From: Stutzerimonas stutzeri | GTDB taxonomy: Bacteria > Pseudomonadota > Gammaproteobacteria > Pseudomonadales > Pseudomonadaceae | Length of the DNA: 64,000 nucleotides | Assembly: GCF_024448985.1 (NCBI RefSeq) | Contig: NZ_JAMOII010000013.1 | Location: 1 to 64,000, forward strand | Direction of reading: 5' to 3' | In this document: positions 1 to 10,738 of the stretch, piece by piece | Layout of the letters: every line of letters begins with the position of its first letter | How positions within the stretch are numbered: the stretch's first letter is position 1 | The notes under the pieces: model-generated | Seen by the model: the letters and a program-made list of their open reading frames with translations, nothing else | Told to the model about the DNA's origin: nothing | Database searches by the model: none | Made by a program: the position numbers and the translations under genes

Positions 1-271
1 TCTGATATCAAATTAATGTCAATATGAAACTGCTTCGCTAAACGAACGGTTATAGACGATTTACCGGCGCCAAAATAATTTTACTGCTTGCCAATCTTTC
101 TATATAAAGCCTATCCATTCAAAGCGAGCTACGGTTTTGCCGTTTCGCTGCTTTGTTGTGAGTGGGTGGCGTCGTCGGCAGTGCTTCGTTTGTTGCATCC
201 CCCAATGAATGCTTCCGCAATTTTTTAAAGGGTACGCGTGCCCTTTGTCGTATTAAGTTCCGGAGATATCA
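1..271. other. AT-rich upstream region of the GH5 gene
   Basis: No coding region is supported here. The first ~130 bases are clearly more AT-rich than the rest of the window. A hairpin with arms AAAGGG/CCCTTT (227-246) lies in the probable leader of the following gene, just upstream of its GGAG ribosome-binding site at 262. I cannot assign a promoter with confidence. Confidence 0.4.
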
Positions 272-2386
272 ATGTCCCTCAAAGCAGTTTCGGGCGCACC
301 ACGAGCAATACTCGGCGCCTTCGTGCTTACCGCGATGTTTGGCCTCACTACGGTGATCCAGGATGCCAACGCAGCTGTTTCCTCTTCCGCTGCAAGCGCG
401 ACGAGGACAGTCGCCACCGCGCAGGTCAACAATTTCACCAGTCCTGAATGGAACAAGGGGACCTGGCGTAAATCGGCGGGTTTTTCCATCCCGGCGACGA
501 CGGCTAACAAAGCCGCATTCAAGAAAGGCGCACAGGTAAAACTGGCGAACGGCGAGGTTCGCTCGGTGAAGGTCGTCTATTTTTCGGGCGCGCACATGAG
601 CGTGATGCTGTCTGGCGCAACGCTCAACGTCGCGGCCACCGGTTACCCGAAAACCGTTTCGGCGCTGGGCTCGGATACAGGCGCGCCGGCAATCGCCGCA
701 CCGCAGCCGGCACCCTCGACCAGTACGTCCAGCCATAGCAGCGCCATCAACAATTACACCAACAGCGATTGGCAGAATGGTGTGTGGCGCAAATCGGCGG
801 GCTATTCGATCCCACTGACCACGACCAATCGTTCGGTATTCAAGCCTGGCGCCTCGGTGAAACTCGCAAATGGCGAGACTCGCGCCATCACCGCGGTGTA
901 CATCTCCGGCAACAACATGAGTGTGATGCTTTCCGGCGGCAAACTCAGCAGTTCGCTCGGCCATCCCAACAAGCTGTTCGCCGCGACCAGCAAGCCGAGC
1001 ACGCCTGCGGCTCCAGCTCCGGTTGCACCTAGCCAGCCTTCCAAGCCCGTTGCCACCCCGCCGTCGAACAGTTCGTCCCCATCCCTGACGACTGCGCTGA
1101 ATTCCTTTAACGGTGGCGACTTCGTTAACGGTGTCTACACCACCAGCAAGTTCGTAGGCATTTCGGTCAAGGCGACTGCACAGAACAAGGCGGCATTCCA
1201 CAAGGGCGCAAAGGTCAGGTTTGCCGATGGTCAGGTACGCACTATCAACCTGATCTATTACTCGGGCGGCAATATGACGGTGATGATGGACGGCGGCGCC
1301 ATCAACGGGAAAGCTGTGGGTTACCCACGAACCGTGTCGGTCAGCAGCACCGGTTTCAGCCAGGCAAGCCCAGGCACCGGCATTACTGCTCCAGCCACGA
1401 ACAACCCACCGCCAGCAAACCCCATCAACCTGGTTGGTATCAACCTGGCCGGTGCCGAGTTTGGCGCTGACGTCGCCTTGCCGGGGACATACCTAAAGCA
1501 CTACATCTACCCGGGCGAAGCAGACTTCAAGCGCTACGCCGAACGTAACCTGAAGCTGGTACGTCTGCCATTTCGTTGGGAACGGATTCAACCGAGGCTC
1601 AACGGCGAGCTGAACAGCGCCGAGCTGGCGCGAATGATGGCGACGCTTAACTATGCAAAAAAGTACAACATGCAAGTCGTCCTCGACATGCATAACTACT
1701 ATCGCTACTACGGCAAGATGATCGGTTCCAATGAAGTGCCCGTTAGCGCTTTTGCCGACGCCTGGCGACGCATTGCACAAAAGGTTGCCAACCACCCGGC
1801 AGTTTATGGCTATGGACTGATGAACGAGCCACACACCACAAACGGTAAGTGGCCCACCGCTGCACTGGCTGCGGCAAAAAGCATCCGTGCCGTCGACTCC
1901 AAACGCTGGGTAGTCATTGCCGGCGACCGCTGGTCCAGCGCATTCCACTGGCCGTCCTATAACACCCAGCTGGTTAATGACCCTTGGATGCGTGATTCGA
2001 AGAACAATCTGGTATTCGAAGCCCACCTGTATTTCGACAAGGATTATTCGGGCTATTACACCAATAGGAAAGAGGTCTACGACCCAATGATCGGTGTCAA
2101 CCGGGCCAAGCCTTTCGTCGAGTGGCTCAGAAAAAACAAGCTGCGTGGATTCATCGGTGAACACGGCGCGCCGGACTTCTCGCCCTCAGCAATCGTAGCG
2201 ACCGACAACCTGTTGAAGTATCTCAACCAGCACTGCATCCCAAGCACCTACTGGGCTGCCGGTCCATGGTGGGGCGACTACGCGCTGTCGCTGGATGTGA
2301 AGAGTGGCAAACCACGTCCGCAGCTGCCAGTTCTGCAAAAGCACGCGGCGAACAAATCCTGCGGGACCATCGGCCCACTGCTCTAA
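272..2386 (+). CDS. Secreted GH5-family glycoside hydrolase with three N-terminal repeat domains
   Basis: The 704-residue protein begins with a signal peptide (about residues 1-34, ending DANA). Three similar ~80-residue modules follow at about 52-132, 159-238 and 276-358. Each has a [W/Y]RKSxG-like start, the core V[K/R][L/F]A[N/D]G and the end SVMLSG or TVMMDG, and they are separated by Ser/Pro/Thr-rich linkers. The C-terminal ~315 residues look like a GH5 (cellulase-type) barrel, with LMNEPH containing the likely acid/base Glu519 and FIGEHG containing the likely nucleophile Glu630. The family retains beta-glycosidic linkages as substrates, but the exact polysaccharide cannot be read from sequence. 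The repeats may bind a polysaccharide or the cell surface, which is inference. The ATG at 272 has GGAG nine bases upstream. The gene is monocistronic and ends at a strong terminator. Confidence 0.85.
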   Translation: MSLKAVSGAPRAILGAFVLTAMFGLTTVIQDANAAVSSSAASATRTVATAQVNNFTSPEWNKGTWRKSAGFSIPATTANKAAFKKGAQVKLANGEVRSVKVVYFSGAHMSVMLSGATLNVAATGYPKTVSALGSDTGAPAIAAPQPAPSTSTSSHSSAINNYTNSDWQNGVWRKSAGYSIPLTTTNRSVFKPGASVKLANGETRAITAVYISGNNMSVMLSGGKLSSSLGHPNKLFAATSKPSTPAAPAPVAPSQPSKPVATPPSNSSSPSLTTALNSFNGGDFVNGVYTTSKFVGISVKATAQNKAAFHKGAKVRFADGQVRTINLIYYSGGNMTVMMDGGAINGKAVGYPRTVSVSSTGFSQASPGTGITAPATNNPPPANPINLVGINLAGAEFGADVALPGTYLKHYIYPGEADFKRYAERNLKLVRLPFRWERIQPRLNGELNSAELARMMATLNYAKKYNMQVVLDMHNYYRYYGKMIGSNEVPVSAFADAWRRIAQKVANHPAVYGYGLMNEPHTTNGKWPTAALAAAKSIRAVDSKRWVVIAGDRWSSAFHWPSYNTQLVNDPWMRDSKNNLVFEAHLYFDKDYSGYYTNRKEVYDPMIGVNRAKPFVEWLRKNKLRGFIGEHGAPDFSPSAIVATDNLLKYLNQHCIPSTYWAAGPWWGDYALSLDVKSGKPRPQLPVLQKHAANKSCGTIGPLL

Positions 2387-2402
2387 CCGGTCTGTCCGAT
2401 AC

Positions 2403-2434
2403 TTACGCCCCGCATTAGCGGGGCGTAACTTTTT
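2403..2434 (+). terminator. Rho-independent terminator of the GH5 gene
   Basis: A perfect 11-bp stem (TTACGCCCCGC / GCGGGGCGTAA) with an ATTA loop is followed by CTTTTT. It starts 16 bases after the stop codon and abuts the stop of the convergent gene. Confidence 0.9.
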
Positions 2435-2811
2435 CAGCCCGTCGCTAACGCATCGAAGATTTCCGGCGTTAGCGCGGCCTCGCCTTTGTCATCCAGGCGC
2501 TGGCGGTACGCAGTTCCCGCTGTGTCGCCTTCGAGCATTTCAAGTAATCGTGAGCCCCGCTCGGTCAGGACAAAATTCTCGCCATTACCACCCTGCTCTT
2601 CCGGGCGCGTCACCAGAAACCCACCTTCGAACAGCAGGCTCTCGTAGTTCTGCGCTTCAGCCTTGAGCGAATCGAGATTGGGCAGCGGCTGGCCGGCATC
2701 CTCCATCGCAATCGCATGCTCGTCGGCATATTGGCGCGGCGCGAACGCCTCGTTGCCAGGCTTTTGCGCTTCGCGCAGCAGGCGCAGCATCAGATCCCAG
2801 TCGTAGGTCAT
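2434..2811 (-). CDS. Hypothetical protein, possible DUF2513-like winged-helix protein
   Basis: This 125-residue acidic protein has no signal peptide or membrane segment. The start MTYDWDLMLRLL and the later run GGFLVTR...FVLTERG, which looks like a wing followed by 'LTxxG', resemble small DUF2513-type winged-helix proteins. That assignment is tentative and a role in transcription is only inference. It is convergent with the GH5 gene and shares the short terminator region. Its start has a GGAGAA-like site upstream (minus strand). Confidence 0.6.
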   Translation of the reverse strand: MTYDWDLMLRLLREAQKPGNEAFAPRQYADEHAIAMEDAGQPLPNLDSLKAEAQNYESLLFEGGFLVTRPEEQGGNGENFVLTERGSRLLEMLEGDTAGTAYRQRLDDKGEAALTPEIFDALATG

Positions 2812-2959
2812 GTCAGTTCTCCTGTTGCACCGCGCATAGTGCGGCTCGTGATAATACGGACCGTGCCGGCTGTAGCATGGTTCGAATCAGCACAACGGGA
2901 AGGCTGAACCAAAGCGCTCAAACGGCATCCACCGAACAGGACCTAAAGGAGCGTTGCCC

Positions 2960-3253
2960 ATGAAATACCTGATGATTCCCCTCGCCGCCGCCCTGCTGGC
3001 CAGCCAGCCGGCGCTAGCCGAATGCACCACGGATCAGATCAATGCTAAAGCCCAGCAGCTGGCTGAACGCGTTAATCAGCTGACCGAGAGCGACCCCGAG
3101 CGTGCTGCGGAGATCAACGAGCAATTGCGGGAGATGGAGGTCAAGCAGACCGCCGACCAGTTGGGCGACGAATGTCAGGCCTATGACAAGCGCCTGCAGC
3201 ACGTCGAGGAAGCGGAGAAAAAAGCTGATATCGCGCCAGCGGAGAAACGTTGA
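2960..3253 (+). CDS. Small periplasmic hypothetical protein
   Basis: The ~97-residue protein has a clear signal peptide (MKYLMIPLAAALLASQPALA) with cleavage after ALA. The mature part is charged, predicted helical, and holds two cysteines (AECTT and DECQ) that could form a disulfide. I chose the ATG at 2960 because AAGGAG lies eight bases upstream; an in-frame TTG two codons earlier is less likely. The gene is single, followed by a REP-like doublet. No function is recognised. Confidence 0.65.
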   Translation: MKYLMIPLAAALLASQPALAECTTDQINAKAQQLAERVNQLTESDPERAAEINEQLREMEVKQTADQLGDECQAYDKRLQHVEEAEKKADIAPAEKR

Positions 3254-3254
3254 T

Positions 3255-3315
3255 CCGTAGGGCCGAATTTATTCGGCCGTAAATCGCTAAAGGCCGAACA
3301 AGTTCGGCCCTACGG
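3255..3315. repeat. REP-like palindrome doublet (REPIN-type)
   Basis: Two hairpins, GGCCGAA..TTCGGCC at ~3261-3278 and ~3292-3310, are arranged as inverted copies, so the outer arms CCGTAGGGCCGAA and TTCGGCCCTACGG also pair. A T-rich stretch follows, so the element may also stop transcription of the gene to its left. Confidence 0.75.
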
Positions 3316-3333
3316 TTTTCCTTTTTCGTGCAA

Positions 3334-4695
<1,362 letters not shown>

Positions 4696-4894
4696 GGGGG
4701 ATACCTCGAGGTCGAAAAACGTCGCATAGATTAACGCGTCCGGCCGGCGGAGAGGCGGCTTTATGCTGCACGACGCTCGACCGAACCAGGCCGATGCGGA
4801 TGCAACCGTGCGGATGCGACTAACAAGTGATATTGGCTGAGCGCTCAGCCGAGCCTCGGAAGCCGGCCGCATCCCGATCGGCTCAACGCGAACC

Positions 4895-5224
4895 TCATTG
4901 CGGCTCGCAGGTCAGCTTGATGCGCAAGCGGATCACATCGCGCTTGAACTTGGCGGTCAGCGGCTTGCGCTCGCCAGCCTCGAGCGTGGTACGACGGGTA
5001 CGCGGTGCTTCCGGGCCGTTGCGAAACACAGCCGAGCAGCTCACAGGGCGCTCGCCGAAGTTCTGCAACAGCAGACCGGCCATGTCCCGGTCGATGGTTT
5101 CGGTGGTAGCCAGCACTTCGGCGCCATTGAGCTGCTGCTCCAGTTCCACCGGATAGCTGACGGCCAGGGCGCTCAGTGGGATGATTGCGAGCGAAGCGAG
5201 CGCGGCGAAGCGTATTTTTTTCAT
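4895..5224 (-). CDS. Small periplasmic hypothetical protein
   Basis: This 109-residue protein has a signal peptide (MKKIRFAALASLAIIPLSALA). The mature region has two cysteines (PVSCSAVF and KLTCEPQ) and basic strands, consistent with a small disulfide-bonded periplasmic domain. Similar short proteins are widespread in Pseudomonas, some with unreliable names. It is divergent from the adjacent LysR gene, with only 62 bases between starts. Function unknown. Confidence 0.65.
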   Translation of the reverse strand: MKKIRFAALASLAIIPLSALAVSYPVELEQQLNGAEVLATTETIDRDMAGLLLQNFGERPVSCSAVFRNGPEAPRTRRTTLEAGERKPLTAKFKRDVIRLRIKLTCEPQ

Positions 5225-5286
5225 TTATGCGGGCTCCTCATGAAGACGTGCAGCGTACCAGACAGACGCGACAGGAAAATAATGGA

Positions 5287-6231
5287 ATGAAAGTGCCACG
5301 CGTGACCCTCGATCAATGGCGAACCCTGCAGGCGGTGATCGATCACGGCGGCTTTGCCCAGGCGGCGGAGATGCTGCATCGCTCGCAGTCGTCGGTCAGC
5401 TATACCGTGGCGCGCATGCAGGAGCAGCTAGGCGTTCCGCTGTTGCGCATCGATGGACGCAAGGCCGTGCTCACCGAGGCCGGTGAGGTGCTGCTGCGCC
5501 GCTCGCGGCAGCTGGTCGTCCAGGCCGGGCAGCTCGAAGAACTGGCCCATCACATGGAGCAGGGCTGGGAAGCCGAAGTGCGCCTGGTGGTGGACGCCGC
5601 CTACCCCAACGCCAAGCTGATCCGCGCCCTGACCGAATTCATGCCCAAGAGCCGCGGATGCCGAGTACGGCTGCGTGAGGAGGTGCTTTCCGGTGTCGAA
5701 GATGTGCTCAGGGATGGCACCGCCGACCTGGCAATCACCAGTCTGGACATCACCGGCTACCTCGGTGCCGAACTGGGCAGCGTTGAGTTCGTTGCCGTCG
5801 CCCATGCCGACCATTCGCTGCACCAGTTGCAGCGCAAGCTCAGCGTGCAGGATCTGCAGAATCAGATGCAGGTGGTGGTGCGCGATTCCGGCCAACGTCA
5901 GCCGCGCGACGCCGGTTGGCTGGGCGCCGAGCAACGCTGGACCGTCGGCAGCCTGGCCACCTCGGTCGCCTTCGTCAGCAGCGGCCTGGGTTTCGCCTGG
6001 CTGCCGCGACACATGATCGGCCGCGAGCTGGCCGAAGGCGTGCTCAAGCCGCTGCCGTTGATCCAGGGCAGCATTCGCCGCCCGTTGTTCTATCTCTACA
6101 CTAACCCCGACAAGTCGCTCGGCCCGGCAACGCAGATTCTCATCGACCTGATCAAGACGTACGATGCGCAATCGCCGTCTGCCAATGGCCGACCGGCCCA
6201 GGCTTCCACCCTCAACAGGACTACACCATGA
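5287..6231 (+). CDS. LysR-family transcriptional regulator
   Basis: The 314-residue protein has the LysR layout: an N-terminal helix-turn-helix ([24 protein letters not shown] then [17 protein letters not shown], residues ~7-50), a linker helix and a periplasmic-binding-protein-like effector domain. I chose the ATG at 5287 because LysR proteins begin close to the helix-turn-helix; the frame is open further upstream without family similarity. The stop overlaps the start of the next gene (ATGA), so the two are probably cotranscribed. The effector is not predictable. The divergent small periplasmic gene is a candidate target, since LysR proteins often control divergent neighbours. Confidence 0.85.
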   Translation: MKVPRVTLDQWRTLQAVIDHGGFAQAAEMLHRSQSSVSYTVARMQEQLGVPLLRIDGRKAVLTEAGEVLLRRSRQLVVQAGQLEELAHHMEQGWEAEVRLVVDAAYPNAKLIRALTEFMPKSRGCRVRLREEVLSGVEDVLRDGTADLAITSLDITGYLGAELGSVEFVAVAHADHSLHQLQRKLSVQDLQNQMQVVVRDSGQRQPRDAGWLGAEQRWTVGSLATSVAFVSSGLGFAWLPRHMIGRELAEGVLKPLPLIQGSIRRPLFYLYTNPDKSLGPATQILIDLIKTYDAQSPSANGRPAQASTLNRTTP

Positions 6232-6779
6232 AACGACTCGTACTCGCCGCCTGCTCGCTGTTGCTCGCCGGAAACCTCCTGGCGGCTGACAATCCACACG
6301 TGCTGCTGAACACCAGCATGGGCGAAATCGAAATCGAGCTTGAAGCCGAGAAGGCACCGATCAGCGTGAAGAACTTTCTCAGCTATGTCGAAAGCGGCTT
6401 CTACGATGGCACGGTGTTCCACCGCGTGATCCCCGGTTTCATGATCCAGGGCGGTGGCTTCAACGAAGGCCTGGGCCAGAAGAAGACCGGCGAGCCGATC
6501 AAGAACGAAGCCGACAACGGTCTGCACAACGTTCGCGGAACCTTGGCGATGGCCCGCACACAGAACGTCAACTCGGCCACCAGCCAGTTCTTCATCAACC
6601 ACCGCGACAATGACTTCCTCGACCACGGCGGCCGCGATTTCGGCTATGCGGTGTTCGGCAAGGTGGTGCGCGGAATGGATGTGGTCGATCAGATTGCCCA
6701 GGTGCCGACCGGCAACCGCAGCATGATGCAGAACGTCCCGCTGCAGCCGGTGACGATCGTTTCCGCGAAGAAGCTCTAA
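6228..6779 (+). CDS. ppiA: Periplasmic peptidyl-prolyl cis-trans isomerase (cyclophilin)
   Basis: This 183-residue protein has an N-terminal signal peptide (ending LLAADN) and a complete single-domain cyclophilin fold. The catalytic signature [13 protein letters not shown] is present, followed by TSQFFIN and [12 protein letters not shown]. It should catalyse proline isomerisation during folding of exported proteins. The length fits PpiA-type enzymes. It overlaps the upstream LysR gene by four bases, an unusual pairing that implies translational coupling. It ends before a convergent CHAD gene. Confidence 0.88.
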   Translation: MKRLVLAACSLLLAGNLLAADNPHVLLNTSMGEIEIELEAEKAPISVKNFLSYVESGFYDGTVFHRVIPGFMIQGGGFNEGLGQKKTGEPIKNEADNGLHNVRGTLAMARTQNVNSATSQFFINHRDNDFLDHGGRDFGYAVFGKVVRGMDVVDQIAQVPTGNRSMMQNVPLQPVTIVSAKKL

Positions 6780-6836
6780 CCTCGATTCCCCCTTCCACTG
6801 TCGGCGTTCGGCCTCATGGCCGGGCGCCTGGTGCAG

Positions 6837-7733
6837 TCAGGCCTCGGCGGTTTCCCAGTAGCGCTGCCAGCGCGCCACCAGATCTCGCGGTGCCTCCAGA
6901 TAGAGCTCATCACCCAGCGCCAGCGCGTCGCGCTGCATTTCACTACGCCGCTGGACGATCACATCGCCGAGCCGCTCACGTAGCGCCTGGTCACCGAAGA
7001 GCGGCGGCTGCGCCTGCATCAGCTGCTGCATCATCGCCAGGTCATGATCGTCGCCGAGCAGATCGGCCAGACGCTTGAGCGAGTCGCTGCGCAGCTGCAT
7101 TAGCGTCGGCCAGCTCGGAGTCAGTAGCCGCGTCTGATACCAGTGATCCTTGACCCGTTTGCGCCATTCATGGAACTGCTCGTCGCTCGGTTCGAGTTTG
7201 ACCTTGGCCAGCTCGGCGCACCCGTCAGCGTAGGTGCGTTCCACCCCGGCGGCCAACAGCTCGAAACTTTCGGCGCTCAATGGCCAGCTGTCGATACAGG
7301 CGCTGGCATTGCGCAGTTCATCGATCGCCTGGGCAATACGGGCATCCAGGTCGACGGCATCGCCTTCCCCCTGCCTGGCTCTTGCCTGCAGGCGCCGACG
7401 GATCTGTTTGAAGCCCGCCTCGGCAAACAGCTTAGGGAACCGCTCGCTCAGCAGATCCCAGCTTTCCAGCATGGCGGTGGCGTCGCGAGATTCGGCCAGC
7501 GCGCGGCCAAGGTCGCGTAGACGCTGATTCTCGCGCTTGAATTCAGCCCCCAAGGGCTTTCGCACCAATCGCAGCAACGCGCGCAATTCCTTGAAGCGCT
7601 TGCGCGCCTGATGCACACCCTCGGCTCGCTCGGCAGCTGGCACGCTCAGTGCCTCGATGGCTTTATCGATGCGCTGTCGAGCGACCTTGCGAACCTCGGC
7701 GGCGGGATCGTGCGGACGCAGTGTGTAACCCAT
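6837..7733 (-). CDS. CHAD domain-containing protein
   Basis: The 298-residue, predicted all-helical protein matches the CHAD (conserved histidine alpha-helical) pattern. It has HQARKRFKELRALLRLVR near the N-terminus and HEWRKRVKDHWYQTRLL in the second half, with conserved His plus basic residues. CHAD domains bind inorganic polyphosphate in characterised cases; that role is known from the family and not shown here. No adjacent ppk or CYTH gene is present. The upstream 100 bases hold a terminal-inverted-repeat element. Confidence 0.85.
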   Translation of the reverse strand: MGYTLRPHDPAAEVRKVARQRIDKAIEALSVPAAERAEGVHQARKRFKELRALLRLVRKPLGAEFKRENQRLRDLGRALAESRDATAMLESWDLLSERFPKLFAEAGFKQIRRRLQARARQGEGDAVDLDARIAQAIDELRNASACIDSWPLSAESFELLAAGVERTYADGCAELAKVKLEPSDEQFHEWRKRVKDHWYQTRLLTPSWPTLMQLRSDSLKRLADLLGDDHDLAMMQQLMQAQPPLFGDQALRERLGDVIVQRRSEMQRDALALGDELYLEAPRDLVARWQRYWETAEA

Positions 7734-7746
7734 GACAACTCCCTAA

Positions 7747-7834
7747 CAGGCCGTTGAAAAATTACCTGCGTTGGCAATACTGCGTTAAAAACAGCCTTGT
7801 CTTGCCTGCCTCGCCTACATTTTTCAACGGCCTG
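7747..7834. repeat. 88-bp element with 16-bp perfect terminal inverted repeats
   Basis: The ends CAGGCCGTTGAAAAAT (7747-7762) and ATTTTTCAACGGCCTG (7819-7834) are exact reverse complements enclosing 56 bases with no coding content. The size and structure suggest a MITE- or REPIN-like non-autonomous repeat between two minus-strand genes. I recall similar sequences between genes in P. stutzeri-group genomes, but copy number must be checked. Confidence 0.7.
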
Positions 7835-7875
7835 CTAATCAACCCGCGAGCGATGCAGGTCAGCTCACGGGGAAA

Positions 7876-9141
7876 TCAACCGTAGCGTTTCTTCGCTTCG
7901 ATGGCCAAGCCGCTGCCGATACTGCCGAAGCGGTTGCCTTCGACATGACTGGCCCTCGGCAGCAGTGCGGCAATGCGCTGGCGCAATGCCGGAATCGCGC
8001 TGGAACCGCCGGTGAAGAACACGGTATCGATGTCGTCGTGCTTGAGCCCGGCGCTTGCAAGCAATTGACTGACGTTGCTGCGGATTCGTTCGAGCAGCGG
8101 GTCGATAGCCGTTTCGAAACCATCACGAGTCAGACTCGCCTGCAGCCCCGCTTCGATCCGCGCGAAGTCGATGAGATAGCGGTCCTGCTCGGTCAGCTCG
8201 ATCTTGCTCTGCTCCACCTGCATCGCCAGCCAATGCCCGGCGCGTTGCTCGATGAGGCTGAACAACCGGTCGATCCCGGTGGGGTCGACGATGTCGTAGC
8301 GCATACTCTGCAGCGCGCGCAGCGAAGCCGGCGCATAGACCGCGTTGATGGTGTGCCAGGTGGCGAGGTTGAGGTGCGTGCTGGTAGGCATCGGTGCGTC
8401 GCTTTTCATCCGGCTGCCATAGCCGAACAACGGCATCACGCCCTGCAGGCTGAGCTGTTTGTCGAAATCGGTGCCGCCGATGTGCACGCCCGCGGTGGCG
8501 AGAATGTCGCTCTGTCGATCGTCGATCTGACGTCGCTCCGGCGACAGGCGCACCAGGGAAAAGTCCGACGTTCCGCCGCCGATATCGACGATCAATACGC
8601 GCTCTTCCCGTTCGATGCGCGATTCGTAGTCGAAAGCCGCGGCGATGGGTTCGTACTGGAACGAGACGTCGTTGAAGCCGATCTTCTTCGCCGCTGCGGC
8701 CAGGGTGTCGGCGGCCTCCTTGTCCGCCTGCGGGTCGTCGTCGACGAAGAACACCGGACGGCCCAGTACTACCTCGTCGAAGGCTCGATCGGCACTGGTT
8801 TCGGCGCGCTGTTTGAGCGTCCCGAGGAACAGCCCGAGGATGTCCTTGAATGGCATGGCGCTGCCCAGCACCGTGGTTTCGCTCTTTAGCAACTTGGAAC
8901 CCAGCAGGCTCTTGAGCGAGCGCATCAACCGCCCTTCGTAGCCCTCCAGATACTCGGCCAGGGCCAGCCGGCCATACACCGGACGGCGTTCTTCGACGTT
9001 GAAGAAGACGACTGAAGGCAGGGTGTGCTGATCGTCCTCGAGCACGATCAGCGGCTCGCAGGCGGGACGCCACCAGCCGACGGTTGAGTTGGAGGTGCCG
9101 AAGTCGATGCCGCAAGCGCGGGCGGGAGACGGAGTGTGCAT
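7876..9141 (-). CDS. yegD: Hsp70-family chaperone, YegD-like
   Basis: The 421-residue protein starts with the actin/Hsp70 phosphate-1 loop GIDFGTSNSTVGWW and has a phosphate-2 motif (VLIVDIGGGTSDFSLV) and a late adenosine motif (VFFTGGSSAIPALRQ). It contains the nucleotide-binding domain but no full DnaK substrate-binding domain, as in E. coli YegD. The frame is open to 9231, but the ATG at 9141 puts the phosphate loop about ten residues from the N-terminus, as expected. It stands alone on the minus strand with no DnaJ partner nearby. The client is unknown. Confidence 0.82.
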   Translation of the reverse strand: MHTPSPARACGIDFGTSNSTVGWWRPACEPLIVLEDDQHTLPSVVFFNVEERRPVYGRLALAEYLEGYEGRLMRSLKSLLGSKLLKSETTVLGSAMPFKDILGLFLGTLKQRAETSADRAFDEVVLGRPVFFVDDDPQADKEAADTLAAAAKKIGFNDVSFQYEPIAAAFDYESRIEREERVLIVDIGGGTSDFSLVRLSPERRQIDDRQSDILATAGVHIGGTDFDKQLSLQGVMPLFGYGSRMKSDAPMPTSTHLNLATWHTINAVYAPASLRALQSMRYDIVDPTGIDRLFSLIEQRAGHWLAMQVEQSKIELTEQDRYLIDFARIEAGLQASLTRDGFETAIDPLLERIRSNVSQLLASAGLKHDDIDTVFFTGGSSAIPALRQRIAALLPRASHVEGNRFGSIGSGLAIEAKKRYG

Positions 9142-9266
9142 ATGCGATCCGGACTGCCAAAAACGGCCGCGCAGTTTATGCGAGCCTGCCGGCAAATGCA
9201 GGCCAATCGTCGGGGGGATAGCTGGACCCATCGACAGCGCGGCTGCGCTGTCGATGGGGAGGCGAA

Positions 9267-10613
9267 TCAGGCCAGTGCCGCTTCCGCTTCGCTGGCGGAC
9301 TGACTCATGCCGTCGGTCATGCGCTTGGCGTCATGACAGAAGGTCCGCGAGGCCTGGAACAGGAAGACCATGGTCAGCAGCAATGACGCCGGGATCAAGT
9401 ACATCGCACCGTGCAGACCCTCGGCGCGGAACACCTCACTCATTTCGCTGGCTCCCGCCGCGAGCATTGCCGACTCGGCGAAATGATCCGACAACAGCCC
9501 CACCACCACCGTGCCCATGCCACCCCCGAGCAGGTACAGCCCAGCAAAGAACAGCGCCATCGCCGTGGCGCGCAGACGTGGCTCGACCACATCCTGAATG
9601 GCGGTGTAAACGCAGGTGTAGAAGTTGTAGGAGAACAGCCAGCCGATACTGAACACCGCGACGAACACGCCGACCTCGATGCGCCCCGCCAGCAGCGCGT
9701 AACCGGTGGCGAGCGTAGCGATGAACATGCTCACCGCCGCGAAAATCAGCCGGCCACGGGCGAAACGCTGATGGATCTGGTCGGCCACCCACCCCCCAAA
9801 GGTCAGCCCGACCAGACCGGTGAGACCGACGATGACGCCGGTGGCAATCGATGCCTCGACCAACGGCACCGCGTGATAGCGCATCAGCAACGGCACCATG
9901 AACGCGTTACAGGCGTAAGTCGCGAAGTTGAACGCCAGACCGGCCAGCACCAGCCACCAGAAGGTACGGATCGCCAACACCTTACGCACCGGTTGCTGCA
10001 CCCGCTCCTGGGATACCTTCACCGTCTCGGCGGCGCCGCGCTGCGGCTCCTTGACGAAAAAGATGAACACCGCCAGCACCAATCCAGGCACGGCAGCGAT
10101 AAAGAACGGCGCACGCCAGCTGCCGAAATACTCGACCATCGAACCAATCGTGAAGAAGGCCAGCAGCAGCCCAAGCGGCAGGCCGAGCATGAAGATGCCC
10201 ATGGCGCGAGCCCGCTTGTGGGCCGGGAACAGATCGCCGATCAGCGAGTTGGCGGCCGGTGCGTAGCTGGCCTCGCCGATGCCAATGCCCATGCGCACCA
10301 ACAAAAAGCTCCAGAAATTCCAGGCCAATCCGTTGACCGCCGTCAAGCCGCTCCAGGCGGTCAGGCCCCAGCCCATGATCTTGCGGCGCGAGCCAATGTC
10401 GGCCATGCGCCCCAGCGGCACTCCGGCTATCGCATAGACGATAGTGAACGCGGTGCCGATCAGGCCGAGCTGGAAGTCGTTGAGGCTCCATTCCAGGCGT
10501 ATAGGCTCAGCGATGATGGCGGGAATGGTACGGTCGAAGAAATTGAACAGGTTGGCCAGAAACAGCAGGAACAGGACGCGCCAGGCGTTCGCGGCTTGGT
10601 TGGATGGCTGCAT
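9267..10613 (-). CDS. MFS transporter (spinster-like)
   Basis: The 448-residue protein has 12 likely transmembrane segments and MFS loop motifs (GRMADIGSRRKIMGWG between helices 2 and 3; FFDRTIPAIIAEP in helix 1). It resembles the spinster-type MFS group, which transports organic anions or lipids. It follows the hydroxypyruvate-isomerase-like gene on the same strand after 125 bases and may share its promoter, which would suggest a hydroxy-acid substrate. That link is inference. Confidence 0.8.
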   Translation of the reverse strand: MQPSNQAANAWRVLFLLFLANLFNFFDRTIPAIIAEPIRLEWSLNDFQLGLIGTAFTIVYAIAGVPLGRMADIGSRRKIMGWGLTAWSGLTAVNGLAWNFWSFLLVRMGIGIGEASYAPAANSLIGDLFPAHKRARAMGIFMLGLPLGLLLAFFTIGSMVEYFGSWRAPFFIAAVPGLVLAVFIFFVKEPQRGAAETVKVSQERVQQPVRKVLAIRTFWWLVLAGLAFNFATYACNAFMVPLLMRYHAVPLVEASIATGVIVGLTGLVGLTFGGWVADQIHQRFARGRLIFAAVSMFIATLATGYALLAGRIEVGVFVAVFSIGWLFSYNFYTCVYTAIQDVVEPRLRATAMALFFAGLYLLGGGMGTVVVGLLSDHFAESAMLAAGASEMSEVFRAEGLHGAMYLIPASLLLTMVFLFQASRTFCHDAKRMTDGMSQSASEAEAALA

Positions 10614-10738
10614 GACGTCGCTCTCGATTTATTGTTATAGGCCGACCATTGAGTCAATCGGCTGTCCTGCGAATGACTCTAGAGCTCCTTCACGCTTCTG
10701 TCTGTCAACATCATTCCCGCTTATGCCGGGCGATGGCA

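Noticed and set aside
9411-10640. 409-residue plus-strand open frame opposite the MFS gene
   Set aside because: It is rich in His, Gln and Arg with no hydrophobic or motif pattern; antisense shadow of the MFS transporter.
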